Assembly: GCA_025928435.1 (NCBI GenBank)
Contig: JAICJM010000179.1
Span: 1-8,081, forward strand
DNA from: Thermoleophilia bacterium
GTDB taxonomy: Bacteria; Actinomycetota; Thermoleophilia; Gaiellales; JAICJC01
Length of the DNA: 8,081 nt
Direction: 5' to 3'
The translations under genes were made by a program, and so were the position numbers. Below the pieces are notes generated by a model, which was not told the DNA's origin, searched no databases, and saw only the letters and a program-made list of their open reading frames with translations. Shown piece after piece: positions 1 to 8,081 of this stretch (positions within the stretch are counted from its first letter, which is position 1; each line of letters opens with the position of its first letter).

Positions 1-1
1 G

Positions 2-3000
2 CTAGCCTGTCGCCTGCGTCGTGTCGCGCAGCGCCGGGGAGGCCAGCCGCTCCAGCGCGGCGGACGCGCCCAGCCGCTCGAGGATCGCCGCGGCCTCCGC
101 CAGGGCGGCCTCGCGGTCGATGCCGGCGTTGGCCTGCTCGGCCAGGGCGATCGCGAGGTGCCAGGGCGCATCCCCGGCGCGGGCGGCCTCGACCGAGGCG
201 GTGTGGGCCGCCTCGGCGTCCGCCGGGCCGGCCAGCATCGCCTGCAAGAGCGCGAGGTGGGCCCTGATGCGCGGCGACTGGCGGGCGAGCGGCGAGCCGC
301 CGAACTGCGCGAGGGCCTCCTCGGCTGGGCGCGGGTCGCCCGCCCGCAGTGCGCACCAGGTCTCGAGCAGGATGGCCGACTTCACGGCGGGGTGTCCGAA
401 CCCCACGGACTCGTGCATCCGGATCGCCTCGCGCGCTGCGGCGGCGGCGTCGGAGTACCTGGCTTCGGCGGCGAGCAGCTCGGATCGTGCCCACCAGAGG
501 ATGGCCCGCTTCTGGTCGTCGCTCTCGGCCTCGTCGTACTTGACGCCGGAGAGCGATTCCCGCGCGAGCGCCAGCTGCCCGCGCCGGGCTTGCACGTTGG
601 CGCGGGTGGTGACGACCGCCTGCGCGAACAGGTCGTCCTCGGCGCCCGGCGACTCCTCGATCTCGGTCGCGAACCGCAGGGAGGTGTCCCAATCGCCCAG
701 CTCGTGGGCCGCGTACGCCAGGTGCATGAGGAAGCTTCGGCGCCACTGCTGGTCGCCTCCGCGCTCCGCGATCTCGAGGCCGTCGCGGTCGTAGTCGTGC
801 CCGAAGTCATCGACCCCCTGTCGCTCGAAGGACAGGTTGAAATACGCCCGCATGGCGGCGGATGGAACGCCGCCTTCGAGCGCAACCCGCAGCGCGCCGA
901 GCAGAAGCGAGCGGCCCTCCTCGCGCCGGTTGAGGCTGGCAAGCGTCCACAGCGCCTTGGTGTTCAATGCGTCCGAGAGCACGTCCGGCAACCCCAGCGC
1001 CTCGGAGATGTCGATCGCCCGCTCGAGCGGCTCCCGGCCCCGCTGCTCCTCGCCGATCATGATCAGGAGGCGTCCGAGCTGGGCTGCCAGATGCGCCAGG
1101 TCGGCGTCGGGCGGCGCCTCGGCCAGCACGGCGTACGCGGCCTGCATCTCGGCCGCGCCCTCGTGGGTGCGGTCCTGCAGGAAGAGCACATCGCCGCGCC
1201 GTGCGCGCACGCGCGCCGCGGAGCGGGCGTCCCCGTTCGCCTCGTGGATCTCGATGGAACGGCTGAACTGGGCGTACGCGTCGGCGACGTATCCCGTGCG
1301 CAGCGCCAGCACGCCGCCGCGCTCGTACAGATCCGCCTGGTCCGCGCCCGGCGCCGTCAGCTCGACCGCCGACATGACCAGCCGGTAGGCCTCGGCCGGC
1401 GCCGCGATCGACGCGGCCCGGTCGGCCGCGCGCAGGATGTCGGCTCGGGCCAGGTCGCGCAGGGCCGGGGCGTCGGGATCGTCGGGCACGAGCCGGAACG
1501 CGTCGATGCGATGGGCGGCGATCACCTCGGCCAGCTCGTCGCCGCCGACGGTCGCCAGGTGGTCGGCGGTGGCCAGGTGCAGGCGCTTCCGCTCGCGCCG
1601 GCCAAGCGTGTCGCGGGCGATGGTGCGGACCATGTCCTGGACGAAGCCGTACTGGCCCCGGTCGGGCGACCGGGGATCCGTCTGGGCCGCCACCAGCTCC
1701 TTGCGCGCCAGCGCCCGCAGCGTGGACTCGACCTGCTCCGGCGGCACGCCGCTCACCGCCGCCAGGCCGTCGGGCGAGAACGACTTGCCCAGCACGGCCG
1801 CCTGCTGCAACAGCCGGCGCTCGTCGTCGGCGAGGCCGTCCAGGCGGGCGGCGACCAGGGCGTGCAGCGTCTCGGGGATGTCGATCCGTGCGATCTCGCC
1901 GTCGACGCGGTAGCCGTCGCCGGCCCGCACGACGAGCCCGCGGTCGAGCAGCATCCGGGCCGTCTCGACGGCGTACAGCGGCACGCCCTCGGCGGCGGCC
2001 ACGATCCGCGCGACGGCCGCGTCGGGGAGGCCGGGCACCATACCGGACACGAGCGCCGTCATCGCCTCGCCGGGAAGCGGCTCGAGCCCGAGCGCGGTCA
2101 GCGACCGCGACGCCGCGCCCCAGCGGGGCCGGCGATCGGCCATCTCCGGGCGGGCCAGAGCGAGCACGAACAGGCGATGGTCGCGTGACCACTCGAGCAG
2201 GTACTCGACGAAGGAGAGCAGCGCCTCGTCGGCCCACTGCATGTCCTCGAACACGAGCACGACCGGGAGCCGCTCGGCCATCGCCTCGAAGAACCGGCGC
2301 CAGGCCGGGAAGAGGTGCTCGCGGCCGAGCTCGGGCCCGTGGGCCAGGCCGAGCAGGCCCCGCAGCGGCCCCAGCACCCACTCCCGCTCGCCGGCGTCGG
2401 TCACCCACTCGGCCACGGCCGCCTCCAGCTTGGCGTCGGCGGACGCCGCCGGCTCGTCCTCGGCGATCCGGGCCCGCATGCGCACCATCTCGGCCAGGCC
2501 CCAGAACGCCACCCCGTCGCCGTAGGAGAGGCAGCGGCCGCGATGCCAGAGCACCTCGTCGGCGAGGCCGTCGGCGTACTTCTCGAACTCCCACGCGAGC
2601 CGCGATTTGCCGATGCCGGCGATGCCGGAGATGGTGACGAGGTGGGCCCGCCCGCCCTCGGTGGCGTGGAAGATGTCCTTCAGGAGCCGCAGCTCGCGCT
2701 CGCGCCCCACGAACGGCGGGTCGAGCCCGGGGCTGCGGCCGACGCCGCGGCGGGCGGCCGTCACCCGCACCGCCCGCCAGAGCGGCATGCGCTGCGGCTT
2801 GCCCTTCAGCTCGTGCGCGCCGGACGGCTCCGACACGATTGCGGCCTCGGTGACCCGGCGCGTGGTCTCGTCGACGAAGACCTGGCCGGGCGGCGCCGCG
2901 CCCTGGATGCGTGAGGCGGTGTTCACGAGGTCGCCGGCGACGAGGCCCTGGCCGACCGCACCGACCGTCACCGCGGCCTCGCCGGTGGCGACGCCGGCGC

Positions 3001-3475
3001 GCGCGGCGAGGGGCGTCCCCGTGCGCTCGCCGAGGGCGCGCACCGCGTCGACCAGCTCCAGGGCCACGCGCACGGCCCGCTCCGCGTCGTCCTCCTGCGC
3101 GACCGGGGCGCCCCAGACGGCCATGACGGCATCGCCGATGAACTTCTCGACGTTCCCGCCGTGGCGCTCGATGGTGCGGCGGGCGGCCTCGAAGTAGCTC
3201 GAGAGGAGCTCGCGCACCTCCTCCGGGTCGCGCGCGCCGGAGAGGGCCGTGAAGCCGACCAGGTCGGCGAAGAGCACCGACACCATCCGCCGCTCCGTGG
3301 CCGGCGGGGCCGGCGCGGCGGCGGCGGTGAGGGCCGCTCCGCAGGCGCCGCAGAAGCGGTCGCCGGGCTCGTTCGCCGAGCCGCAGGCCGGACACTCGAT
3401 GACGAGCTCGGCCCCGCAGCCGGCGCAGAACCGGCGCCCTTCCCGATTCTCGCTCGAACAGGCTCGGCAGCGCAT
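2..3475 (-). CDS. Zinc-ribbon / class III nucleotide cyclase / STAND ATPase / TPR-like signalling protein
   Basis: Predicted cytoplasmic signal-transduction protein of 1157 aa; no signal peptide or membrane segment is seen. Domains in order: two tandem zinc ribbons (C3/C6 with C17/C20, and C28/C31 with C42/C45); a class III cyclase domain at about 60-235 with metal aspartates D71 (FADLVGFT) and D115 (KFIGDAVM), plus N185 and R189 (VNTASR); a P-loop NTPase from about 254 (FVGRERE) with Walker A GIAGIGKS at 284-291 and Walker B VVLVFED at 405-411 followed by MQWAD, and ARPE at 441-444; a probable winged-helix region around 535-600; then alpha-helical TPR-like repeats from about 680 to 1140. No C-terminal LuxR-type helix-turn-helix is seen. 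The ATG at 3475 is chosen because the zinc ribbon begins right after it; an in-frame GTG at 3493 would add six residues. Neither start has a clear Shine-Dalgarno. The gene is complete, ending in TAG at 2-4. The family is recognised with confidence; the nucleotide product and the signal are unknown. Confidence 0.88.
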   Translation of the reverse strand: MRCRACSSENREGRRFCAGCGAELVIECPACGSANEPGDRFCGACGAALTAAAAPAPPATERRMVSVLFADLVGFTALSGARDPEEVRELLSSYFEAARRTIERHGGNVEKFIGDAVMAVWGAPVAQEDDAERAVRVALELVDAVRALGERTGTPLAARAGVATGEAAVTVGAVGQGLVAGDLVNTASRIQGAAPPGQVFVDETTRRVTEAAIVSEPSGAHELKGKPQRMPLWRAVRVTAARRGVGRSPGLDPPFVGRERELRLLKDIFHATEGGRAHLVTISGIAGIGKSRLAWEFEKYADGLADEVLWHRGRCLSYGDGVAFWGLAEMVRMRARIAEDEPAASADAKLEAAVAEWVTDAGEREWVLGPLRGLLGLAHGPELGREHLFPAWRRFFEAMAERLPVVLVFEDMQWADEALLSFVEYLLEWSRDHRLFVLALARPEMADRRPRWGAASRSLTALGLEPLPGEAMTALVSGMVPGLPDAAVARIVAAAEGVPLYAVETARMLLDRGLVVRAGDGYRVDGEIARIDIPETLHALVAARLDGLADDERRLLQQAAVLGKSFSPDGLAAVSGVPPEQVESTLRALARKELVAAQTDPRSPDRGQYGFVQDMVRTIARDTLGRRERKRLHLATADHLATVGGDELAEVIAAHRIDAFRLVPDDPDAPALRDLARADILRAADRAASIAAPAEAYRLVMSAVELTAPGADQADLYERGGVLALRTGYVADAYAQFSRSIEIHEANGDARSAARVRARRGDVLFLQDRTHEGAAEMQAAYAVLAEAPPDADLAHLAAQLGRLLIMIGEEQRGREPLERAIDISEALGLPDVLSDALNTKALWTLASLNRREEGRSLLLGALRVALEGGVPSAAMRAYFNLSFERQGVDDFGHDYDRDGLEIAERGGDQQWRRSFLMHLAYAAHELGDWDTSLRFATEIEESPGAEDDLFAQAVVTTRANVQARRGQLALARESLSGVKYDEAESDDQKRAILWWARSELLAAEARYSDAAAAAREAIRMHESVGFGHPAVKSAILLETWCALRAGDPRPAEEALAQFGGSPLARQSPRIRAHLALLQAMLAGPADAEAAHTASVEAARAGDAPWHLAIALAEQANAGIDREAALAEAAAILERLGASAALERLASPALRDTTQATG

Positions 3476-3481
3476 GCGGAG

Positions 3482-3487
3482 AGCGTA
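3482..3487 (-). promoter_or_regulatory. Weak candidate -10 for the cyclase-ATPase gene
   Basis: On the minus strand TACGCT fits the minimal TAnnnT pattern and lies six bases upstream of the ATG at 3475. Transcription would then begin at or next to the start codon, giving a leaderless message. That would agree with the absence of a Shine-Dalgarno here. No recognisable -35 element is found 16-18 bases upstream, so this is a tentative reading. Confidence 0.2.
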
Positions 3488-3516
3488 AAGCACGGTCGTC
3501 CGAGACGGCGGCCCTG

Positions 3517-3525
3517 TGCTAGTGT
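3517..3525 (+). promoter_or_regulatory. Candidate extended -10 promoter for the str operon
   Basis: TGCTAGTGT matches the extended -10 form TGn-TAnnnT and faces rpsL. It sits in the only non-coding gap upstream of the plus-strand operon. The expected start of transcription is near 3531-3533, giving a leader of about 60 bases before rpsL. No good -35 hexamer is visible at 16-18 bases upstream, as is common with extended -10 promoters. A further promoter outside the window is not excluded, but the divergent gene makes read-through from the left unlikely. Confidence 0.4.
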
Positions 3526-3535
3526 TCGCCGTCGC

Positions 3536-3580
3536 GGCCGCTCCGGGCGGCCTTCCCTGTCTGCCCTCGGACGCCGGGAG
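3536..3580 (+). promoter_or_regulatory. GC-rich rpsL leader with alternative hairpins
   Basis: A perfect 6-bp stem is formed by GGCCGC (3536-3541) and GCGGCC (3547-3552) around a 5-base loop. Alternatively CTCCGGGCG (3541-3549) can pair with CGCCGGGAG (3572-3580) at eight of nine positions, with one G-G mismatch. The second arm contains the GGGAG ribosome binding site of rpsL. The two pairings share bases 3541-3549 and so exclude each other. This is seen directly by complementarity; a regulatory role is inferred, and chance pairing is easy in such GC-rich DNA. Confidence 0.3.
3576..3580 (+). promoter_or_regulatory. Ribosome binding site of rpsL
   Basis: GGGAG ends 12 bases before the ATG of rpsL, a rather long spacing. 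It is the only purine-rich Shine-Dalgarno-like stretch in the leader. Confidence 0.5.
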
Positions 3581-3592
3581 TCTTCACAGCGT

Positions 3593-3964
3593 ATGCCTAC
3601 GATCAACCAGCTCGTGCGACACCCTCGCCAGAAAGTGGTCGGCAAGACCAAGACGCCGGCCCTGCGCGGCGCACCCCAGAAGCGGGGCGTCTGCACGCGC
3701 GTGTACACGGTCACGCCGAAGAAGCCGAACTCGGCCCTGCGCAAGGTGGCGCGCGTGCGCCTGACGAACCAGATGGAGGTCACGGCCTACATCCCCGGCG
3801 TCGGCCACAACCTGCAGGAGCACTCGGTCGTCCTCATCCGCGGCGGCCGCGTCAAGGACCTGCCGGGCGTCCGCTACAAGGTCATCCGCGCCGCGCTCGA
3901 CACCTCCGGTGTCAACGACCGCAAGCAGGCGCGCTCGAAGTACGGGGCGAAGAGGAGCTCGTAG
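3593..3964 (+). CDS. rpsL: 30S ribosomal protein S12
   Basis: S12 sits at the decoding centre of the 30S subunit and contributes to tRNA selection accuracy. The product is 123 aa, the normal length. It begins [14 protein letters not shown], contains the hallmark stretches [16 protein letters not shown] (here [12 protein letters not shown]), [11 protein letters not shown] (41-51), GHNLQEHSV and [15 protein letters not shown] (81-95), and ends in a basic tail. K43 and K88, where substitutions classically give streptomycin resistance, are both lysine. D89, the residue methylthiolated by RimO in other bacteria, is present. The ATG at 3593 matches the family N-terminus, although the same frame stays open far upstream opposite the cyclase gene. 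It is the first gene of the plus-strand operon, and its TAG stop overlaps the GTG of rpsG by one base. Confidence 0.98.
   Translation: MPTINQLVRHPRQKVVGKTKTPALRGAPQKRGVCTRVYTVTPKKPNSALRKVARVRLTNQMEVTAYIPGVGHNLQEHSVVLIRGGRVKDLPGVRYKVIRAALDTSGVNDRKQARSKYGAKRSS
3951..3957 (+). promoter_or_regulatory. Ribosome binding site of rpsG, inside rpsL
   Basis: AGAGGAG lies within the last codons of rpsL, six bases before the GTG start of rpsG. It fixes that start and indicates translational coupling of S7 to S12. Confidence 0.75.
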
Positions 3965-4434
3965 TGCCGCGCCGTGCCGAGATCACGCCGCGGGCGCTGC
4001 TCCGCGACCCCGTGTACGAGTCCGTGCTGGTGACGCAGGTCGTGAACCGGGTCATGCAGGACGGCAAGAAGTCGGTCGCCGAGAACATCGTGTACAGGGC
4101 GCTCGAGTCCGTCGGGCAGAAGACCGGCCAGAACCCGGTCGAGGTGCTCGAGCGCGCCGTCAAGTCGGTGACGCCGGTGCTCGAGGTCCGCTCGCGCCGC
4201 GTCGGCGGCGCGAACTACCAGGTGCCGATCGAGGTGCCGCAGCGGCGGGCCCGGACGCTGGCCGTGCGCTGGCTCGTGACCTTCTCGCGTCAGCGGCGCG
4301 AGAAGCAGGCCTTCGAGAAGCTCGCCGGAGAGATCATGGACGCCACCAACCAGCAGGGTGGCGCATTCAAGCGTAAAGACGACATGTACCGGATGGCGCA
4401 GGCCAACAAGGCCTTCGCCCATTACCGGTGGTGA
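3964..4434 (+). CDS. rpsG: 30S ribosomal protein S7
   Basis: S7 is a primary 16S rRNA binding protein that nucleates assembly of the 30S head and lies next to the E site. The product is 156 aa, the typical bacterial length. It begins [10 protein letters not shown], has the conserved [17 protein letters not shown] and [15 protein letters not shown] segments, [14 protein letters not shown] and [12 protein letters not shown] in the middle, and the C-terminal [16 protein letters not shown] region ending HYRW. The GTG start overlaps the rpsL stop (TAGTG) and has a strong Shine-Dalgarno six bases upstream. In E. coli S7 represses its own operon by binding the rpsL-rpsG spacer; no spacer exists here, so that mechanism cannot operate in the same form. 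Only 12 bases separate it from fusA. Confidence 0.98.
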   Translation: MPRRAEITPRALLRDPVYESVLVTQVVNRVMQDGKKSVAENIVYRALESVGQKTGQNPVEVLERAVKSVTPVLEVRSRRVGGANYQVPIEVPQRRARTLAVRWLVTFSRQRREKQAFEKLAGEIMDATNQQGGAFKRKDDMYRMAQANKAFAHYRW

Positions 4435-4436
4435 GG
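4431..4436 (+). promoter_or_regulatory. Weak ribosome binding site of fusA overlapping the rpsG stop
   Basis: GTGAGG, which contains the TGA stop of rpsG, ends 10 bases before the fusA ATG. No better Shine-Dalgarno is visible. The start region itself (4440-4472) is clearly richer in A and T than its surroundings, which could keep the initiation site unpaired. Coupling to S7 translation is likely. Confidence 0.4.
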
Positions 4437-4446
4437 CACTAGCAAA

Positions 4447-6555
4447 ATGTCTGTTACAGAGACAAAAGCGGGCACCCGCGTGCCCAAGATGGAGGAGCTC
4501 GACCGGGTCCGCAACATCGGCATCATGGCCCACATCGATGCCGGCAAGACGACCACGACCGAGCGCATCCTCTACTACACCGGCCGCACCCACAAGATGG
4601 GCGAGGTGCACGAGGGCGCGGCCACCATGGACTGGATGGTCCAGGAGCAGGAGCGCGGCATCACGATCACGTCCGCCGCGACGACCTGCTTCTGGCGCGA
4701 TCATCGCATCAACATCATCGACACGCCCGGGCACGTGGACTTCACCGTCGAGGTGGAGCGCAGCCTGCGCGTGCTCGACGGCGCGGTCGCCCTGTTCGAC
4801 TCCGTCGCCGGTGTGCAGCCGCAGTCGGAGACGGTGTGGCGCCAGGCCGACAAGTACGGCGTCCCCCGGATCGCGTTCATCAACAAGATGGACCGCACCG
4901 GCGCCGACTTCTACGCCGCCGTCCAGACGATGATCGAGCGCCTCGGCGCCCGGCCCGTCCCGGTCCAGATCCCGATCGGGAGCGAGGACGCCTACATCGG
5001 CCACATCGACCTGCTGACGATGCGCGCGATCCGCTACGTCGACCCGCTCGGCCAGAAGTGGGAGGAGGCGGACGTCCCCGAGGACATGCGCGAGCAGGCC
5101 GAGTCGTACCGCCACGACCTGATCGAGGCCGTCGCAGACCACGACGAGGACATCATGATCGCGTTCCTCGAGGACGAGGCGATCGAGGCCGACCAGCTGC
5201 GCGCCGCGGTCCGCAAGTGCACGCTGGACATCTCGATCACGCCCGTGCTGCTCGGCTCCGCCTTCAAGAACAAGGGCGTCCAGCCGCTGCTCGAGGCCGT
5301 CATCGACTACCTGCCGTCGCCCGTCGACGTGCCGCCGGTCACCGGCGTCGAGCCCGGGAGTGACCAGGAGGTCACCCGGCCGGCCGATCTGGACCAGCCG
5401 TTCGCGGCACTCGCGTTCAAGGTGATGAGCGACCCGTTCGTCGGCAAGCTCACGTATTTCCGCGTCTACTCCGGCAAGCTCAACTCGGGCTCGTACGTCC
5501 TGAACGCGTCGACGGGGCGCAAGGAGCGGGTCGGGCGGCTGCTCGAGATGCACGCGAACCACCGCGAGGACCTGCAGCAGATCGGCGCCGGCGCCATCGC
5601 CTCCGCCGTCGGCCTCAAGCAGACGACGACCGGCGACACCCTGTGCGATCCCGATCACCCGGTGATGCTCGAGTCGATCGACTTCCCGGACCCGGTCATC
5701 GACGTCGCCGTCGAGCCGAAGACGAAGGCCGACCAGGACAAGCTGGCCCAGGCGCTCCAGCGGCTCGCCGAGGAGGACCCCACCTTCCGCGTTCGCACGA
5801 ACGAGGAGACCGGCCAGACGATCATCGCCGGCATGGGCGAGCTCCACCTCGAGATCATCGTCGACCGCCTGATGCGCGAGTTCCGCGTCGACGCGAACGT
5901 CGGCCGCCCGCAGGTTGCGTATCGCGAGACGATCCGCAACCCCGTCGAGGGTATCCACGGGCGCTTCGTGCGCCAGACCGGCGGCCGCGGGCAGTTCGGC
6001 CACGTTGTGATCGACATGGCCCCGAACGAGCCCGGCGTCGGCTACACGTTCGAGAACAAGATCGTCGGCGGCGCCGTCCCGCGCGAGTACATCGGGTCGG
6101 TCGACGCCGGCATCCAGGAGGCGATGGAGGCGGGCATCCTGGCCGGCTTCCCCGTCGTGGACGTCGGCATCAGGCTCGTCGACGGCTCCTACCACGACGT
6201 CGACTCGTCGGAGATGGCGTTCAAGGTGGCCGGCTCGATGGCCTTCAAGGAAGCCTCGAAGCGGGCCAAGCCGGTGCTGCTCGAGCCCGTCATGGCCGTC
6301 GAGGTCGTGACGCCCGAGGACTACATGGGTGACGTCATCGGAAACATCAACTCACGCCGGGGGCAGATCGAGGGCATGGAGCCGCGCGGGAACGCGCAGG
6401 TCATCCGCGCCCGCGTGCCGCTCGCCGAGATGTTCGGTTACGCAACCGATGTGCGCACCATGAGCCAGGGGCGCGCCACTTATACGATGCAGTTCCTGCA
6501 TTACGCAGAAGTTCCGCATTCCATCGCAGAGAAGCTCACGGAGAGCCAGGGGTAG
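4447..6555 (+). CDS. fusA: Translation elongation factor G
   Basis: EF-G is the GTPase that moves tRNA and mRNA through the ribosome after peptide bond formation and, with RRF, splits terminated ribosomes. The product is 702 aa, full length. G-domain motifs: G1 AHIDAGKT (28-35), switch I with RGITI (70-74), G3 DTPGH (92-96), G4 NKMD (146-149) and G5 GSAF (270-273). Domain II is at about 315-400. Domain III follows from about 415, with MGELHLEI at 463-470. Domain IV starts near 490 and includes [12 protein letters not shown] (509-520) and the tip loop [10 protein letters not shown] with H583. Domain V starts near 612 with EPVMAVEV. It is the canonical operon EF-G, not the EF-G2 paralogue. The ATG at 4447 is preferred although M15 (4489) is another in-frame ATG; the latter has no Shine-Dalgarno. 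fusA is in the same frame as rpsG, four sense codons after its TGA. tuf follows after 28 bases. Confidence 0.98.
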   Translation: MSVTETKAGTRVPKMEELDRVRNIGIMAHIDAGKTTTTERILYYTGRTHKMGEVHEGAATMDWMVQEQERGITITSAATTCFWRDHRINIIDTPGHVDFTVEVERSLRVLDGAVALFDSVAGVQPQSETVWRQADKYGVPRIAFINKMDRTGADFYAAVQTMIERLGARPVPVQIPIGSEDAYIGHIDLLTMRAIRYVDPLGQKWEEADVPEDMREQAESYRHDLIEAVADHDEDIMIAFLEDEAIEADQLRAAVRKCTLDISITPVLLGSAFKNKGVQPLLEAVIDYLPSPVDVPPVTGVEPGSDQEVTRPADLDQPFAALAFKVMSDPFVGKLTYFRVYSGKLNSGSYVLNASTGRKERVGRLLEMHANHREDLQQIGAGAIASAVGLKQTTTGDTLCDPDHPVMLESIDFPDPVIDVAVEPKTKADQDKLAQALQRLAEEDPTFRVRTNEETGQTIIAGMGELHLEIIVDRLMREFRVDANVGRPQVAYRETIRNPVEGIHGRFVRQTGGRGQFGHVVIDMAPNEPGVGYTFENKIVGGAVPREYIGSVDAGIQEAMEAGILAGFPVVDVGIRLVDGSYHDVDSSEMAFKVAGSMAFKEASKRAKPVLLEPVMAVEVVTPEDYMGDVIGNINSRRGQIEGMEPRGNAQVIRARVPLAEMFGYATDVRTMSQGRATYTMQFLHYAEVPHSIAEKLTESQG

Positions 6556-6564
6556 GCCCCCGAA

Positions 6565-6578
6565 AAGGAGACTGGGAG
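6565..6578 (+). promoter_or_regulatory. Ribosome binding site of tuf (two candidate cores)
   Basis: The 28-base fusA-tuf gap holds AAGGAG (6565-6570) and GGGAG (6574-6578). The second ends five bases before the ATG and is the better-spaced one. Two cores suit the very high expression expected of EF-Tu. No promoter or terminator is visible in the gap. Confidence 0.65.
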
Positions 6579-6583
6579 AAGAT

Positions 6584-7774
<1,191 letters not shown>

Positions 7775-7787
7775 CGACGGAAGAGAC

Positions 7788-7793
7788 GAGGGA
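7788..7793 (+). promoter_or_regulatory. Ribosome binding site of rpsJ
   Basis: GAGGGA ends 10 bases before the GTG at 7804 and supports that codon as the start of rpsJ. The tuf-rpsJ gap shows no hairpin-plus-T-run terminator. Confidence 0.55.
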
Positions 7794-7803
7794 CAAAGAC
7801 ACC

Positions 7804-8081
7804 GTGGCGCAGCAGAAGATCCGCATCAGGCTGAAGGGGTACGACCACACCCTGGTCGACCTGTCCGCGCGCTCCATCGTGGACACGGCTCAGCGGTCGG
7901 GCGCCACGGTGTCCGGCCCCGTCCCGCTCCCGACCGAGAAGAACGTGTACTGCGTCATCCGCGGGCCGTTCAAGGACAAGGACTCGCGGGAGCACTTCGA
8001 GATCCGCACGCACAAGCGGCTGATCGACATCCACCAGCCGACGCCGAAGACGGTCGACTCGCTCATGCGGCTCGACCTCCC
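7804..8081 (+). CDS. rpsJ: 30S ribosomal protein S10 (NusE), 3' end cut by window
   Basis: S10 is a 30S head protein that, as NusE with NusB, also joins transcription antitermination complexes on rRNA operons and contacts NusG to couple transcription with translation. The visible part is 92 codons plus two bases, from a GTG start. It begins [19 protein letters not shown] and carries the family landmarks [10 protein letters not shown] (37-46), [15 protein letters not shown] (62-76) and [14 protein letters not shown] (79-92). S10 proteins are usually about 100-105 aa, so roughly ten residues lie beyond the right edge. Its position 29 bases after tuf suggests that the S10 ribosomal protein cluster continues to the right on the same transcript. 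No sign of a frameshift. Confidence 0.97.
   Translation, partial: MAQQKIRIRLKGYDHTLVDLSARSIVDTAQRSGATVSGPVPLPTEKNVYCVIRGPFKDKDSREHFEIRTHKRLIDIHQPTPKTVDSLMRLDL

Noticed and set aside
158..2188. Long open frame of 676 codons on the plus strand
   Set aside because: It lies fully antisense to the cyclase-ATPase gene, which has clear domains. Its product is rich in R, G, Q and V without any family motif.
807..3395. 862-codon minus-strand frame overlapping the cyclase-ATPase gene in another frame
   Set aside because: The product is an arginine/alanine/glycine-rich string typical of a shifted frame in high-GC DNA.
3476..3493. GTG at 3493 as the start of the cyclase-ATPase
   Set aside because: It adds six residues ahead of a zinc ribbon that normally starts at the N-terminus and has no Shine-Dalgarno. 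It is not excluded, but less likely than the ATG at 3475.
3161..3592. N-terminal extension of rpsL in the same open frame
   Set aside because: S12 homologues begin at MPTINQLV; the upstream part is antisense to the cyclase gene, and the promoter candidate and ribosome binding site lie downstream of it.
3874..6195. Stop-free 773-codon frame on the minus strand opposite rpsG and fusA
   Set aside because: It mirrors the GC-rich codon pattern of EF-G and S7, and its translation is low-complexity, rich in D, V, L, R and H, with no recognisable domain.
7775..7803. Possible terminator between tuf and rpsJ
   Set aside because: The 29-base gap is purine-rich, with no inverted repeat or T-run.

Overview
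The window comes from a high-G+C bacterial chromosome. All reading frames use codons ending strongly in G or C, with GTG and ATG starts. The ribosomal proteins, EF-G and EF-Tu look actinobacterial: for example GHIDHGKT in the EF-Tu P-loop and S7 of 156 residues. The protein flavour and the large cyclase-ATPase suggest Actinomycetota, possibly a Thermoleophilia-type lineage (Gaiellales/Solirubrobacterales). That placement is an impression from the sequences, not a database result.

Layout. Bases 2-3475, minus strand, hold one very large gene. It encodes a double zinc ribbon, a class III nucleotide cyclase domain, a STAND/AAA-type ATPase and a long TPR-like helical tail (1157 aa from the chosen start). 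Bases 3476-3592 are a compact divergent control region. It has a candidate extended -10 promoter for the plus strand, a weak candidate on the minus strand, and a short GC-rich leader that can fold in competing ways, one of which covers the rpsL ribosome binding site. From 3593 to the right edge all genes are on the plus strand in one tight run: rpsL (S12), rpsG (S7), fusA (EF-G), tuf (EF-Tu) and the start of rpsJ (S10, cut by the window end). Gaps are -1, 12, 28 and 29 bases, with no visible terminator.

How it works together. The plus-strand block is the str operon running directly into rpsJ, normally the first gene of the S10 cluster, so it reads as one long translation-apparatus transcript. 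S12 and S7 build the 30S subunit, EF-Tu delivers aminoacyl-tRNA, EF-G translocates, and S10 is both a 30S protein and the NusE antitermination factor. The usual actinobacterial left neighbours rpoB-rpoC are not in the window. The divergent signalling gene occupies that position instead, which is the main contextual oddity. The core genes look intact and ordinary. The features most worth a second look are the divergent cyclase-ATPase and the short control region between it and rpsL. I found no RNA genes, mobile elements, CRISPR arrays or convincing dispersed repeats.
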